Shown here in pieces: positions 7,299 to 13,783 of a stretch of DNA of 22,939 nucleotides (position 1 is the first letter of the stretch; every line of letters starts with the position of its first letter). The DNA comes from Alectryocaccomicrobium faecavium. Its GTDB lineage: Bacteria; Bacillota; Clostridia; Christensenellales; Aristaeellaceae. The notes below the pieces were generated by a model. That model worked only from the letters and a program-made list of their open reading frames with translations, searched no databases and had not been told where the DNA came from. The stretch is from positions 1 through 22,939 of the forward strand of contig DVOT01000056.1 in assembly GCA_018713425.1 (NCBI GenBank). The letters are read 5' to 3'. The position numbers were made by a program, and so were the translations under genes.

Positions 7299-8072
7299 AT
7301 GGATAAGCTTCGCAGCAAAAAAGGCTATATCTGCGACATGGATGGCGTGATCTACCACGGGAACCTGCTTTTGGACGGCGCAGCCCAATTTGTGCATTGG
7401 CTGGAAGAAAACCAGAAAAAATACATATTCCTCACCAATTCTTCCGAGCGTTCCCCGCGCGAATTGCAGGAAAAGCTCGAGCGTTTGGGTCTACACGTGG
7501 GCGAGGAACATTTTTACACCAGCGCGCTGGCCACGGCCGCGTTTCTCAAAAGCCAGTGTCCTTCTGGTTCCGCTTATGTCATCGGCGAAGCGGGCTTGGT
7601 GGGCGCGCTGTACAACGCTGGTTTTTCCATGAACGATGTGAACCCGGATTACGTAGTCGTGGGAGAAACATCGAGCTTTAGCTACGAAAAAATTCTCAAA
7701 GCGGTCAAACTCGTGCGCGGCGGCGCCAAATTGATCGGCACCAATCCGGATATCACCGGCCCCATTGAAAACGGCATTGCGCCGGCCACGCGCGCGCTGA
7801 TTTCTCCCATTGAAATGACGTGCGGAAAGCAGGCCTATTTCGTGGGCAAGCCCAATCCGCTGATGATGCGGCACGCGCAAAAGCGCCTCGGCGTAAAGCC
7901 CGAGGACATGGCCATCATCGGCGACCGCATGGATACCGACGTGATCGCAGGCATCGAAAGCGAAATGGACACCGTGCTCGTGCTCTCCGGCGTGACGACG
8001 CCAGAAATCATGAACAGCTATCCCTATCGCCCCACGTATGTTTTGAACGGCGTCGGCGATATTCCGGATTAA
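7299..8072 (+). CDS. NagD-type HAD-IIA family phosphatase
   Basis: The 257-residue product has the HAD superfamily motifs in order: CDMDGVIYHG with nucleophile Asp13 and acid/base Asp15, TNSS at 46-49, Lys184 in VGKPNP, and GDRMDTD at 208-214 for Mg2+. The spacing and the C2-type cap between motifs II and III place it in the HAD-IIA/NagD group, whose members dephosphorylate nucleotides, glycerol phosphate, phosphoglycolate or p-nitrophenyl phosphate. The ATG at 7299 is chosen over that at 7293 because the AAGGA ribosome site is eight bases away from the former but only two from the latter. It is transcribed alone or with the SASP genes downstream, separated from them by a hairpin. The substrate is unknown. 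Confidence 0.88.
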   Translation: MDKLRSKKGYICDMDGVIYHGNLLLDGAAQFVHWLEENQKKYIFLTNSSERSPRELQEKLERLGLHVGEEHFYTSALATAAFLKSQCPSGSAYVIGEAGLVGALYNAGFSMNDVNPDYVVVGETSSFSYEKILKAVKLVRGGAKLIGTNPDITGPIENGIAPATRALISPIEMTCGKQAYFVGKPNPLMMRHAQKRLGVKPEDMAIIGDRMDTDVIAGIESEMDTVLVLSGVTTPEIMNSYPYRPTYVLNGVGDIPD

Positions 8073-8091
8073 ATATTGCCAGTTTGAAAAA

Positions 8092-8141
8092 ACCTCCCCC
8101 GGTCACAATAGTGTCAGACCGCAAAGGGGAGGTGATTTTTT
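8092..8141 (+). terminator. Hairpin with T-run before the first SASP gene; terminator that also buries the ribosome site
   Basis: ACCTCCCC (8092-8099) pairs with GGGGAGGT (8126-8133), and CGGTC (8100-8104) pairs with GACCG (8117-8121), with a four-base bulge. Six T residues follow (8136-8141), right up to the ATG. The 3' arm is the SASP Shine-Dalgarno itself. It can act as the terminator for the HAD gene and mask SASP translation on read-through transcripts. Confidence 0.65.
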
Positions 8142-8354
8142 ATGAGCAGCAACAGCAGCGGCAACCGCGTGAACGTGCCGGAGGCCAAGAACGCGCTGGA
8201 CAACATGAAATATGAGGTCGCGCGCGAGCTTGGCATCAACCTCAAGCAGGGCTACAACGGCAATCTTTCCGCCCGCGACAACGGATATGTCGGCGGCTAT
8301 ATGGTCAAGAAGATGATCGAAGACTACGAGCGCAACAGCAGCAACCAGCAATAA
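8142..8354 (+). CDS. Alpha/beta-type small acid-soluble spore protein
   Basis: The 70-residue product carries the alpha/beta SASP layout. A polar N-terminus is followed by VPEAKNALDNMKYEVARELG, which contains the GPR germination-protease recognition region (Glu-Val-Ala), then the GYNGNLSARDNGYVGGYMVKKM DNA-binding block. These proteins coat forespore DNA, protect it from UV and heat, and are degraded on germination for amino acids. They are normally made late in the forespore under sigma-G. No convincing sigma-G -35/-10 pair was found upstream; the best partial -10 match is CACAATA at 8104-8110. The ribosome site GGGGAGG is exceptionally strong but lies in a hairpin stem. It is a tandem paralogue of the next gene. 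Confidence 0.95.
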   Translation: MSSNSSGNRVNVPEAKNALDNMKYEVARELGINLKQGYNGNLSARDNGYVGGYMVKKMIEDYERNSSNQQ

Positions 8355-8393
8355 GCAACCCCAAATTTTTCAAATTGGATAAGGAGAAAAGCA

Positions 8394-8606
8394 ATGGCCA
8401 GCAATAACAACAACCAGATCAACATCCCTGAGGCGCGCAAGTCCATGTACGACATGAAGCACGAAGTGGCCAACGAACTGGGCATCACCCTCAACAAGGG
8501 CTACAACGGCAACTTGACTTCCAAAGACGCGGGTTCTATCGGCGGTTATATGGTGAAGAAAATGATCGAGGCGCAGGAGCGCGCCATGGCGCAGAACCAG
8601 CAGTAA
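8394..8606 (+). CDS. Alpha/beta-type small acid-soluble spore protein (tandem paralogue)
   Basis: The 70-residue product is clearly related to its upstream neighbour: the IPEARKSMYDMKHEVANELG and KGYNGNLTSKDAG stretches align with it, and both share GGYMVKKMIE. It keeps the SASP protease-recognition region and DNA-binding block. The ATG follows an AAGGAG ribosome site, and only 39 bases separate the two genes with no terminator between them, so they are probably co-transcribed. A strong bidirectional terminator follows. The pair probably arose by tandem duplication. The spore DNA-protection role is taken from the family. Confidence 0.95.
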   Translation: MASNNNNQINIPEARKSMYDMKHEVANELGITLNKGYNGNLTSKDAGSIGGYMVKKMIEAQERAMAQNQQ

Positions 8607-8619
8607 GCAAACCGCTAGC

Positions 8620-8660
8620 AAAAAATGGAGCGGCCTCGCAAAAGAGGCCGCTCCAAACTT
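8620..8660. terminator. Bidirectional terminator between SASP and UroD-like genes
   Basis: A perfect 12-bp GC-rich stem (8626-8637 with 8644-8655) encloses a 6-base loop. On the minus strand it is followed by six T residues; on the plus strand by a weaker ACTTTT. It lies between convergent genes. Confidence 0.85.
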
Positions 8661-8695
8661 TTGCGGCGAAAGCCCTTGTAAGAAACCATTTTTGC

Positions 8696-9814
8696 TTATC
8701 CAAACACATGCCGGAACCGCTCGCAGTAATACGCCACATTGCCATAAATCGCGTCCGGCGCAATGCGGTGATCTGGGCAGGGAATATAGCCGCCCATTTC
8801 CACCAACGGGCGCAACCGTTCAATTTCGCGATCCACAGCCGCGCGGTCTTGCGCGAACACGCGCTTATCCATGCCGCCCACGCCGCGCAATTGTTTGCCA
8901 TACTGCTCGCGCCACGGCGCGATAGAGGCATTCCAGGTGCCTACCTCAATGGGGAACATCGTGTTCACGCCGTTTTCCAGCCAAATGGGCAATAGCTTAT
9001 CAATTTTTCCATCGCAATCCAGTGATACAATATCGATCCCGTGCTTTGCGAGCAAATCCGTAATGCGCTTATAATGCGGCCCCACATAGCGCGCAAACAC
9101 ATTGGGATGAACCAGCGGCCCATTTTTGAAACAAATGTCCTCCCAAAAATGCGCATAATCAAACGCTACGCCAAAGGTAAGGATTTTTTCCACAACCTTA
9201 TAGCAAACCTCTGCGCAGGTATTGATGATTTCCGCATACAAGTCTTCGTCATCCACCTGCATATAGCTCAGTTCTTCCACGCCCATCAAATTGCGCACAA
9301 ATCCGTACAAGCTTCCGCAGTGCAGCGCAAGCGGAATATCACGCGAAGCATCTCCCGCACGCGCCGCTTCCAGCGCTTTCACCGGGATGCGCTCTTCGCA
9401 ATATTGCAAGCGGGCGACGTAGTGTTCTTCCCAAGCCTGCCGATCCGTGAGCGTAGTGCCGATTTCCGAAGGAATGCTGACGACGCCCGGCTTCACCCGC
9501 ACAATCAGGCCGTTTCCATCGCGCTTGATGATGGCTCCATCCGCTTCGCGAGAAATCTCCTGCTCTTCAAACGCCGGAAGAAGGTTTACATTTCCGCCCA
9601 GGCAAGAATTCCAGTTGAAATCAAAGCCCAATTTTTGCATGATTTCGTTGTCCGCAGGCGAATTGTCGTAATATCCATCGCACTGCGCCTGCGTAATATG
9701 CCCTTCCCGCGCCCACTTTTCCAGCGTTTCGTTCCAATATCCAAACGCCACCACCGGCACGCGATCCACCGGCTGATAGTGCAAGATGGCTTTTACTCGT
9801 TCCCGATTCGTCAT
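8696..9814 (-). CDS. Uroporphyrinogen decarboxylase-like family protein (second of pair)
   Basis: The 372-residue product has the URO-D superfamily shape: an N-terminal MTNRERVKAILHYQPVDRVP block, a central (beta/alpha) barrel with ALHCGSLYGFVRNLMG, and a C-terminal region containing LDCDGKID and IPCPDHRI. The N-terminal RQAGR-type motif of true HemE is missing, so haem synthesis is unlikely. The cysteines in LDCDG and PCPDH stand near where corrinoid-dependent methyltransferases of the MtaA/MtbA type place zinc ligands (family knowledge plus inference). The start at 9814 has GGAGGA six bases upstream; the longer frame to 9847 has no better site. It lies 19 bp after its partner and ends at a strong terminator. 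The substrate is unknown. Confidence 0.8.
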   Translation of the reverse strand: MTNRERVKAILHYQPVDRVPVVAFGYWNETLEKWAREGHITQAQCDGYYDNSPADNEIMQKLGFDFNWNSCLGGNVNLLPAFEEQEISREADGAIIKRDGNGLIVRVKPGVVSIPSEIGTTLTDRQAWEEHYVARLQYCEERIPVKALEAARAGDASRDIPLALHCGSLYGFVRNLMGVEELSYMQVDDEDLYAEIINTCAEVCYKVVEKILTFGVAFDYAHFWEDICFKNGPLVHPNVFARYVGPHYKRITDLLAKHGIDIVSLDCDGKIDKLLPIWLENGVNTMFPIEVGTWNASIAPWREQYGKQLRGVGGMDKRVFAQDRAAVDREIERLRPLVEMGGYIPCPDHRIAPDAIYGNVAYYCERFRHVFG

Positions 9815-9833
9815 ACCCATTCCTCCAAACCTC

Positions 9834-10940
9834 TTATTGCGCCCCATCCCCCATGGCCTGAATGACAGACATAATCAAGCGCATGCTCGTGAGCAAACTT
9901 CCATTGTTGATGGAACCGGCGGTGGACAAATTGACGCCGCCATATTTCGCATCGTCCAAAAAATCCCGTTTCACCTGGGCGCGCAAGGCGTCTTCATCGT
10001 TGCGCATAAAGTCCATGGGCGAAATACAGCCGTCAATGCGTGCTTGCGGCAAATATTTGCGAATTTCAGGCACCAGCACCGTGGGTCCAAAATTTACGCC
10101 GTTCAAATTCAGCCTGCCCAATATCGGCAACAAATGCCCCATGGCGCTATCCGAATGCTGATAGCGCGAATCTGTCACATCTGGAGAAAAACGCTCGAAC
10201 ACGCGCTTCAAAATCGGATAGCCAAACGCTTCGTACATCTCCGGCGAAAGCAGGCAACAATTGTCATCGGCAAAGGAAAAACCGCGCCGCTGCTGGGTAC
10301 CTGCTTCTTCGTCCATAATTTCCGCCATGCGAATGATCACATCGCCAATCACGCGGGAAAATCGCGCGGCAAGCTCCGGCTCATCAACCAAAAAATACAG
10401 AAACTCCGTGGTGCCCATCAGAGAACAGGCCAACGTGACCGGGCCGCGCACATGCCGCATCGGGGCTGGCCGCAAGCCATAGGTTTCATAAATGCGGCGC
10501 TTTTCGCTTTCCCAGTTGGGCGGCAGCATAAACGCGCGCAAATCCATTTTTTCCACCCGATCCAGCCGTTCTTCCAGCGCCTCGGCGTCTTCAATCGATT
10601 GGGTAAGCCATTCGGTGTCGTTGTGCATGATATATTCGCTGCCAAACACTTCTCCGATGCGCTTTACTGGCGGAAACGCCGCGTCTTCCGGCAAAAACTC
10701 TTCGCGCAGAAGCCGTTTCCCCACGATTTTTTCCGCCTTATCGTTGTATCGCTTATTCAATTCTACGCGCCTGGCCAGCGGCGTATAGCCCCACGGCGCG
10801 CCTGGCTCTCCCAATTCGGCAAACACACATTCATCGCTCATGCGGATTCCCAGCGCCACCTGCCGGCCCTGAAAAAAGCAATTGTCGCGATGCGCAATTT
10901 CATCCTCTTTCCAGAAACGATCCACATCCACTTCCCACAC
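9834..10940 (-). CDS. Uroporphyrinogen decarboxylase-like family protein (first of pair)
   Basis: The 368-residue product starts MWEVDVDRFWKEDEIAHRDN and belongs to the same broad superfamily as the next gene, but is divergent from it. The RGPVTLACSLMGTTEFLYFL and FADDNCCLLSPEMYEAFGYP stretches are typical of URO-D-like barrels. In the region where methyltransferase-type members carry a His-x-Cys zinc site it reads QHSDSAMG, with no cysteine, so the pair may have split functions (inference). The GTG at 10940 is chosen because GGAGGT lies seven bases upstream; the frame extends to 11099 but would cross the promoter. Both genes are read from a TGCTATAAT promoter. No corrinoid-binding protein or methyltransferase partner is adjacent. 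Confidence 0.75.
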   Translation of the reverse strand: MWEVDVDRFWKEDEIAHRDNCFFQGRQVALGIRMSDECVFAELGEPGAPWGYTPLARRVELNKRYNDKAEKIVGKRLLREEFLPEDAAFPPVKRIGEVFGSEYIMHNDTEWLTQSIEDAEALEERLDRVEKMDLRAFMLPPNWESEKRRIYETYGLRPAPMRHVRGPVTLACSLMGTTEFLYFLVDEPELAARFSRVIGDVIIRMAEIMDEEAGTQQRRGFSFADDNCCLLSPEMYEAFGYPILKRVFERFSPDVTDSRYQHSDSAMGHLLPILGRLNLNGVNFGPTVLVPEIRKYLPQARIDGCISPMDFMRNDEDALRAQVKRDFLDDAKYGGVNLSTAGSINNGSLLTSMRLIMSVIQAMGDGAQ

Positions 10941-10998
10941 GGCGCATACCTCCGTTTCCCTGCCATGGCAGCGCAAAATTTCCCCTTGCGCCAAAAGT

Positions 10999-11027
10999 AT
11001 TATAGCAAAAGTTCTTTTCTCGCGCAA
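10999..11027 (-). promoter_or_regulatory. Promoter for the UroD-like gene pair
   Basis: Minus-strand TTGCGC (11027-11022) and a perfect TATAAT (11004-10999) with the TGn extension are 17 bp apart. The predicted start is about 50 bases before the GTG start codon. Confidence 0.65.
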
Positions 11028-11348
11028 TACCCGCCAGCCGCAATGGCAATAGAATACCAAGGAGGGCATGATTGTACAAATTTGACTGCAAACAATCATA
11101 GGGCCAAGCCTATCGACAATGCTACTGCGAGAGCAAAGCCCGCACCCTGCTCAAGGCAAATGGAATACTTTGGCGCAAGCATTTGGCAAAGACACGTGTG
11201 GCAGAATGCACTGGACAGCGCAACGGCCCTTGCAAAAACGATCAAGGGCAAAAGCGCCTATACGCAGCGAAAAAAACCATTGAATGCTCCTTCGCGAAGG
11301 ACAAAGAAAATCATGGCCTCCGCCATGCCGCTTTGCTTGCTGGGGGGG
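11028..11348. other. Intergenic stretch without a recognisable gene
   Basis: No ribosome site plus credible start was found for either strand. It contains an 8-bp inverted repeat (11068-11075 with 11092-11099, 16-base loop), a 14-base palindrome TCCTTCGCGAAGGA (11288-11301), and the terminator candidate for the XRE gene. Long stop-free frames cross it on the plus strand but show no family resemblance. Confidence 0.5.
11303..11327 (-). terminator. Probable terminator of the XRE regulator gene
   Basis: On the minus strand CATGGC and GCCATG form a 6-bp stem with a GGAG loop (11327-11312), followed by ATTTTCTTT. It lies about 20 bases beyond the stop codon. The stem is short, so efficiency is uncertain. 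Confidence 0.4.
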
Positions 11349-12335
11349 TTAGAGATCGGAGCCATTTTTCTTGTCTATGAGCAACCGGCAGATCGCCATA
11401 ACGCCTGCAAACAGAACTCCAGCCACCGGCCACACAATCCAAGTCGTCTCCCAGGCATCTGATAAAAAGCTCCAGGCAAGATATATTGCTGTTGCCGACA
11501 GCCAGTACGCCGTTGCGACTGTTTCCTGGGTTCGGCTTTTCCGGATTTCCTGAGGGGCATACTCGCCCTCTTTCAGCAGCTTCTGCATACTTGCCCATCG
11601 GCCGCCGGCTGCAATAAACATTCCCGCGCCAATTCCGGCAAACAACAAAGTAATTGCCAGCATGATGACGACCAAAAATTCGTTTTCTGTAAACGCACCG
11701 ACAAGCAGAGGGACAGGCGAGAGGATGCAAATACCGGTGGCAATGATATTGCTTCTGGCATAAGCGCTCCTGTATTCTTTTTGCCTTTCCTTAACCATGC
11801 TCGCGACGCCATATTCTATTTCAAAAGGCTCCTTATCAATGAATTCATATGGCGCATTTTTAAACCCGCAGCGCAAAAACATCGTTGCTGCAATCGCAAC
11901 GAAAACAAACATGGAAACAAGTCCGATGCTCCCTGCAACATTTCCCGATAGAGAGAAAGCGGGAACGGTGGATGCCGTGCCCAAAAGCAGGAGCGGGATT
12001 ACCGCAATCACGCAGAGAAACGTGGCTGCGGCAATTTGTATGGATGCCGACTTTCTCCATTGTAAAAAATCGTCTGCCTGCGACAAAGTAATCCGTTTCA
12101 CAGAAAAATCCGTTTCATCAGTGAATTCCTCATCTTCCATTTCGTCCTTGAGAAGATAATCGGTCGTTACGCCAAACAAACTGCTAAGCAGCAAAATCTT
12201 TTCAAGATCAGGAATCGTCTGCGCACTTTCCCACTTGGACACCGCCTGACGAGATACGTTCATCTTTTCGGCCAGTTCTTCCTGAGACCAGCCGTTTCTT
12301 TTCCTCAATCGAATGATCTTATCCGCCAAAATCAT
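11349..12335 (-). CDS. XRE-family DNA-binding protein with six-helix membrane domain
   Basis: The 328-residue product starts with an XRE/Cro-type helix-turn-helix (residues 1-64: WSQEELAEKMNVSRQAVSKWE is the recognition region). An acidic linker and about six hydrophobic segments follow (roughly 100-119, 135-154, 196-215, 220-243, 273-291, 299-320). This fusion is common in Firmicutes, where a cytoplasmic HTH is tethered to the membrane, but the signal is generally unknown. The start at 12335 is preferred over 12350 because GGAGGT lies just upstream of it. The gene has a lower-looking GC content than the flanking metabolic genes and neighbours mobile-element debris, suggesting transfer. It may control the flavoprotein gene upstream; no operator could be defined. 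Confidence 0.85.
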   Translation of the reverse strand: MILADKIIRLRKRNGWSQEELAEKMNVSRQAVSKWESAQTIPDLEKILLLSSLFGVTTDYLLKDEMEDEEFTDETDFSVKRITLSQADDFLQWRKSASIQIAAATFLCVIAVIPLLLLGTASTVPAFSLSGNVAGSIGLVSMFVFVAIAATMFLRCGFKNAPYEFIDKEPFEIEYGVASMVKERQKEYRSAYARSNIIATGICILSPVPLLVGAFTENEFLVVIMLAITLLFAGIGAGMFIAAGGRWASMQKLLKEGEYAPQEIRKSRTQETVATAYWLSATAIYLAWSFLSDAWETTWIVWPVAGVLFAGVMAICRLLIDKKNGSDL

Positions 12336-12479
12336 ACCCAATACCTCCATTGGATGCTGTGATGCAATCGGCCCATTGCTATGTATAGAATACTCTTTTC
12401 AAAGGTTGCGCACCACCAAACGACGGCTTGAAATGTGTCAACCTGCGGTTGCGGAGGTGTTTCTTCCTACAAACACAGA

Positions 12480-13196
12480 CTATTTCCACGGTCTGGCACC
12501 GTCGAGCCACCCCTGTTCTGCCCAATACTTTCCATCAAGGTGTTCGGCGCCTAATTGGCGTAAATGTTTTTGCATGCATCTGCACAATATAAATTTAACC
12601 TTTGTAATTGGATTTGTATGTGCTCCTTTGGCATAATCCATGCGGGCAAACCTTCGTGCCAGCCGCTTTATCTTGCCTATAAGCGCGGACTGCTTCTTTT
12701 GCGGCAGCTTGTCCCAGGCGATATCGCTCATCAACGCCCCGGTAAATATCCCGATTTTAGAAATTCCCCACCAGGATAAACTGTGCTTTATGTCTTTCGC
12801 CGCAGATTTTGCTCCGCTGCCTAAGCATTGCGTTATGATAACGGCCCGCTTTCCAAACATTTCAGGAGCAGGGCGATGCGGCATCCAGCGATAAGCAAGA
12901 TGGTCAAGAAGCGCTTTCATCGCACCCGTAGCGTGAAATACATATGCAGGCGAGGTCATTACAATCAAGTCCGCTTCCAAAATAGATCTTTCAATTTTCC
13001 CAATACGTTCAGCGTCCTTGCAGGTTTTTTCGCCCTTTGAAATGCAATTTGTGCATCCCATGCAGAAGCTCGGGCAGTCCCTTGGGAGATAATATTCTGT
13101 AATCCCCGCCCTATCGCCAAACTCATTCAAAAACATCTCTTTTAAACGGTGGGTTACACCTCGCTTTTCTGTACCATTTATGACTACAATTTTCAT
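12480..13196 (-). CDS. Flavodoxin-fold NAD(P)H-dependent oxidoreductase, possible iron-sulfur flavoprotein
   Basis: The 238-residue product begins MKIVVINGTEKRGVT, the FMN phosphate loop of the NADPH-dependent FMN reductase family, and has TSPAYVFHATGAMKALLDHL (81-100), another family hallmark. Between them lies a compact cysteine cluster: Cys45, 48, 51 and 59 (C-x2-C-x2-C-x7-C), which fits the [4Fe-4S] motif of Isf-type iron-sulfur flavoproteins. The C-terminal ~60 residues are basic with more cysteines (205, 207). Such proteins pass electrons between ferredoxin or NAD(P)H and oxidants. The start at 13196 has GGAGGT seven bases upstream; the frame continues to 13466 but that part is antisense to a transposase remnant. 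The local GC looks low. Confidence 0.8.
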   Translation of the reverse strand: MKIVVINGTEKRGVTHRLKEMFLNEFGDRAGITEYYLPRDCPSFCMGCTNCISKGEKTCKDAERIGKIERSILEADLIVMTSPAYVFHATGAMKALLDHLAYRWMPHRPAPEMFGKRAVIITQCLGSGAKSAAKDIKHSLSWWGISKIGIFTGALMSDIAWDKLPQKKQSALIGKIKRLARRFARMDYAKGAHTNPITKVKFILCRCMQKHLRQLGAEHLDGKYWAEQGWLDGARPWK

Positions 13197-13233
13197 GGCC
13201 CATACCTCCAGAATGTCGTGAAGTATCTGCGTG

Positions 13234-13520
13234 TGAAAGGTTCTGCGATGGTCTTTTTGGCTCAAATCAATATCCAGCATTTTTGAGTTCGCCGAATGGA
13301 AACGATCCCGCCTGGATGGACGCATCGCCCACGCCGTTTTCCCGATCAGCACTGGTAAGCTGGAGGCTTCAATCATACAATCAAGGTCGTCAAGCGCATT
13401 GGCTACGGTTATAGGGATGACGGCTACTTCTTCACTCTCACTCGCTATCTCGCCTTGCCGGCTCATTCCGCCTCATCCCTCAGCTTTCCGTCAAGAAGCC
13501 AAAAATTGTTTGACCGTTGA
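13234..13520 (+). pseudogene. 3' remnant of an ISL3-like transposase, frameshifted
   Basis: In one plus frame, residues EFAEWKRSRLDGRIAHAV then FPISTGKLE run up to about 13365. The text then continues in the next frame from about 13366 with GGFNHTIKVVKRIGYGYRD and DGYFFTLTRYLALP, ending at TGA 13518-13520. Joined, this reads like the C-terminus of ISL3-type DDE transposases, whose typical form is TGKLEGFNNKIK followed by KRIGYGYRD. One G appears lost around 13363-13366. No start, no upstream catalytic part and no ribosome site are present; the left limit is approximate. It overlaps the promoter region of the minus-strand flavoprotein gene, so the rest of the IS was lost here. Confidence 0.7.
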
Positions 13521-13539
13521 CGGATCCTTGTCAACGGTC
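13512..13539. repeat. 10-bp perfect inverted repeat at the end of the transposase remnant
   Basis: GACCGTTGAC (13512-13521) and GTCAACGGTC (13530-13539) enclose an 8-base loop and overlap the transposase stop codon. It could be the terminator or subterminal repeat of the old IS. Confidence 0.5.
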
Positions 13540-13596
13540 TGACCCCCCGTTTTGAACAGAGCTTCGGAGCACAAAAATCGCTAACGCAAAACGCTT

Positions 13597-13783
13597 TAGG
13601 ATGTGTTTCTAAAGCCTGCAAATAAAAAGTCAAGTGGAAGATGGGTGCAGTTTCGAGCAGATTTTCGTGCAGGGCAAGGAGGAAAACAGAAGGTTTCCTG
13701 GAGAGAAATCGAGGTTTGAAGACGAAGCCTTGCACGAACAAGATGCCGAAAATGTATCCCCTCGAATGGAGAAACACACCCTA
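13597..13783. mobile_element. MITE-like element, 187 bp, with 14-bp terminal inverted repeats and TA ends
   Basis: TAGGATGTGTTTCT (13597-13610) and AGAAACACACCCTA (13770-13783) match as inverted repeats at 13 of 14 positions, with TA at each outer edge as in elements that duplicate a TA target. A second nested inverted repeat (13664-13675 with 13727-13738, 11 of 12) and a central 6-bp one (13680-13685 with 13694-13699) make the whole element foldable. It has no credible gene. The right end lies inside the stop codon of the SmsB-like gene. Family assignment (IS630/Tc1-like or IS5-like ends) is inference. Confidence 0.65.

Noticed and set aside
8070..8110. Full sigma-G promoter upstream of the first SASP gene
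   Set aside because: The partial -10 CACAATA has no -35 match at 17-18 bp; TGAAAA is only 13 bp away, so no promoter is annotated.
9786..11462. 558-codon plus-strand frame
   Set aside because: It runs antisense through both UroD-like genes, their promoter and the XRE gene end; no ribosome site and no recognisable domain.
12400..12479. GTGTTTCT near 12457 as a second copy of the MITE end
   Set aside because: Only eight bases match and no paired inverted end is found at a fitting distance; probably chance.
13197..13466. N-terminal extension of the flavoprotein frame
   Set aside because: The MKIVVINGT start has a strong ribosome site, and the extension is antisense to the transposase remnant.
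13463..13777. Minus-strand frame of 104 codons across the MITE-like element
   Set aside because: It starts within the terminal repeat, crosses the element and IS remnant, and lacks a ribosome site.
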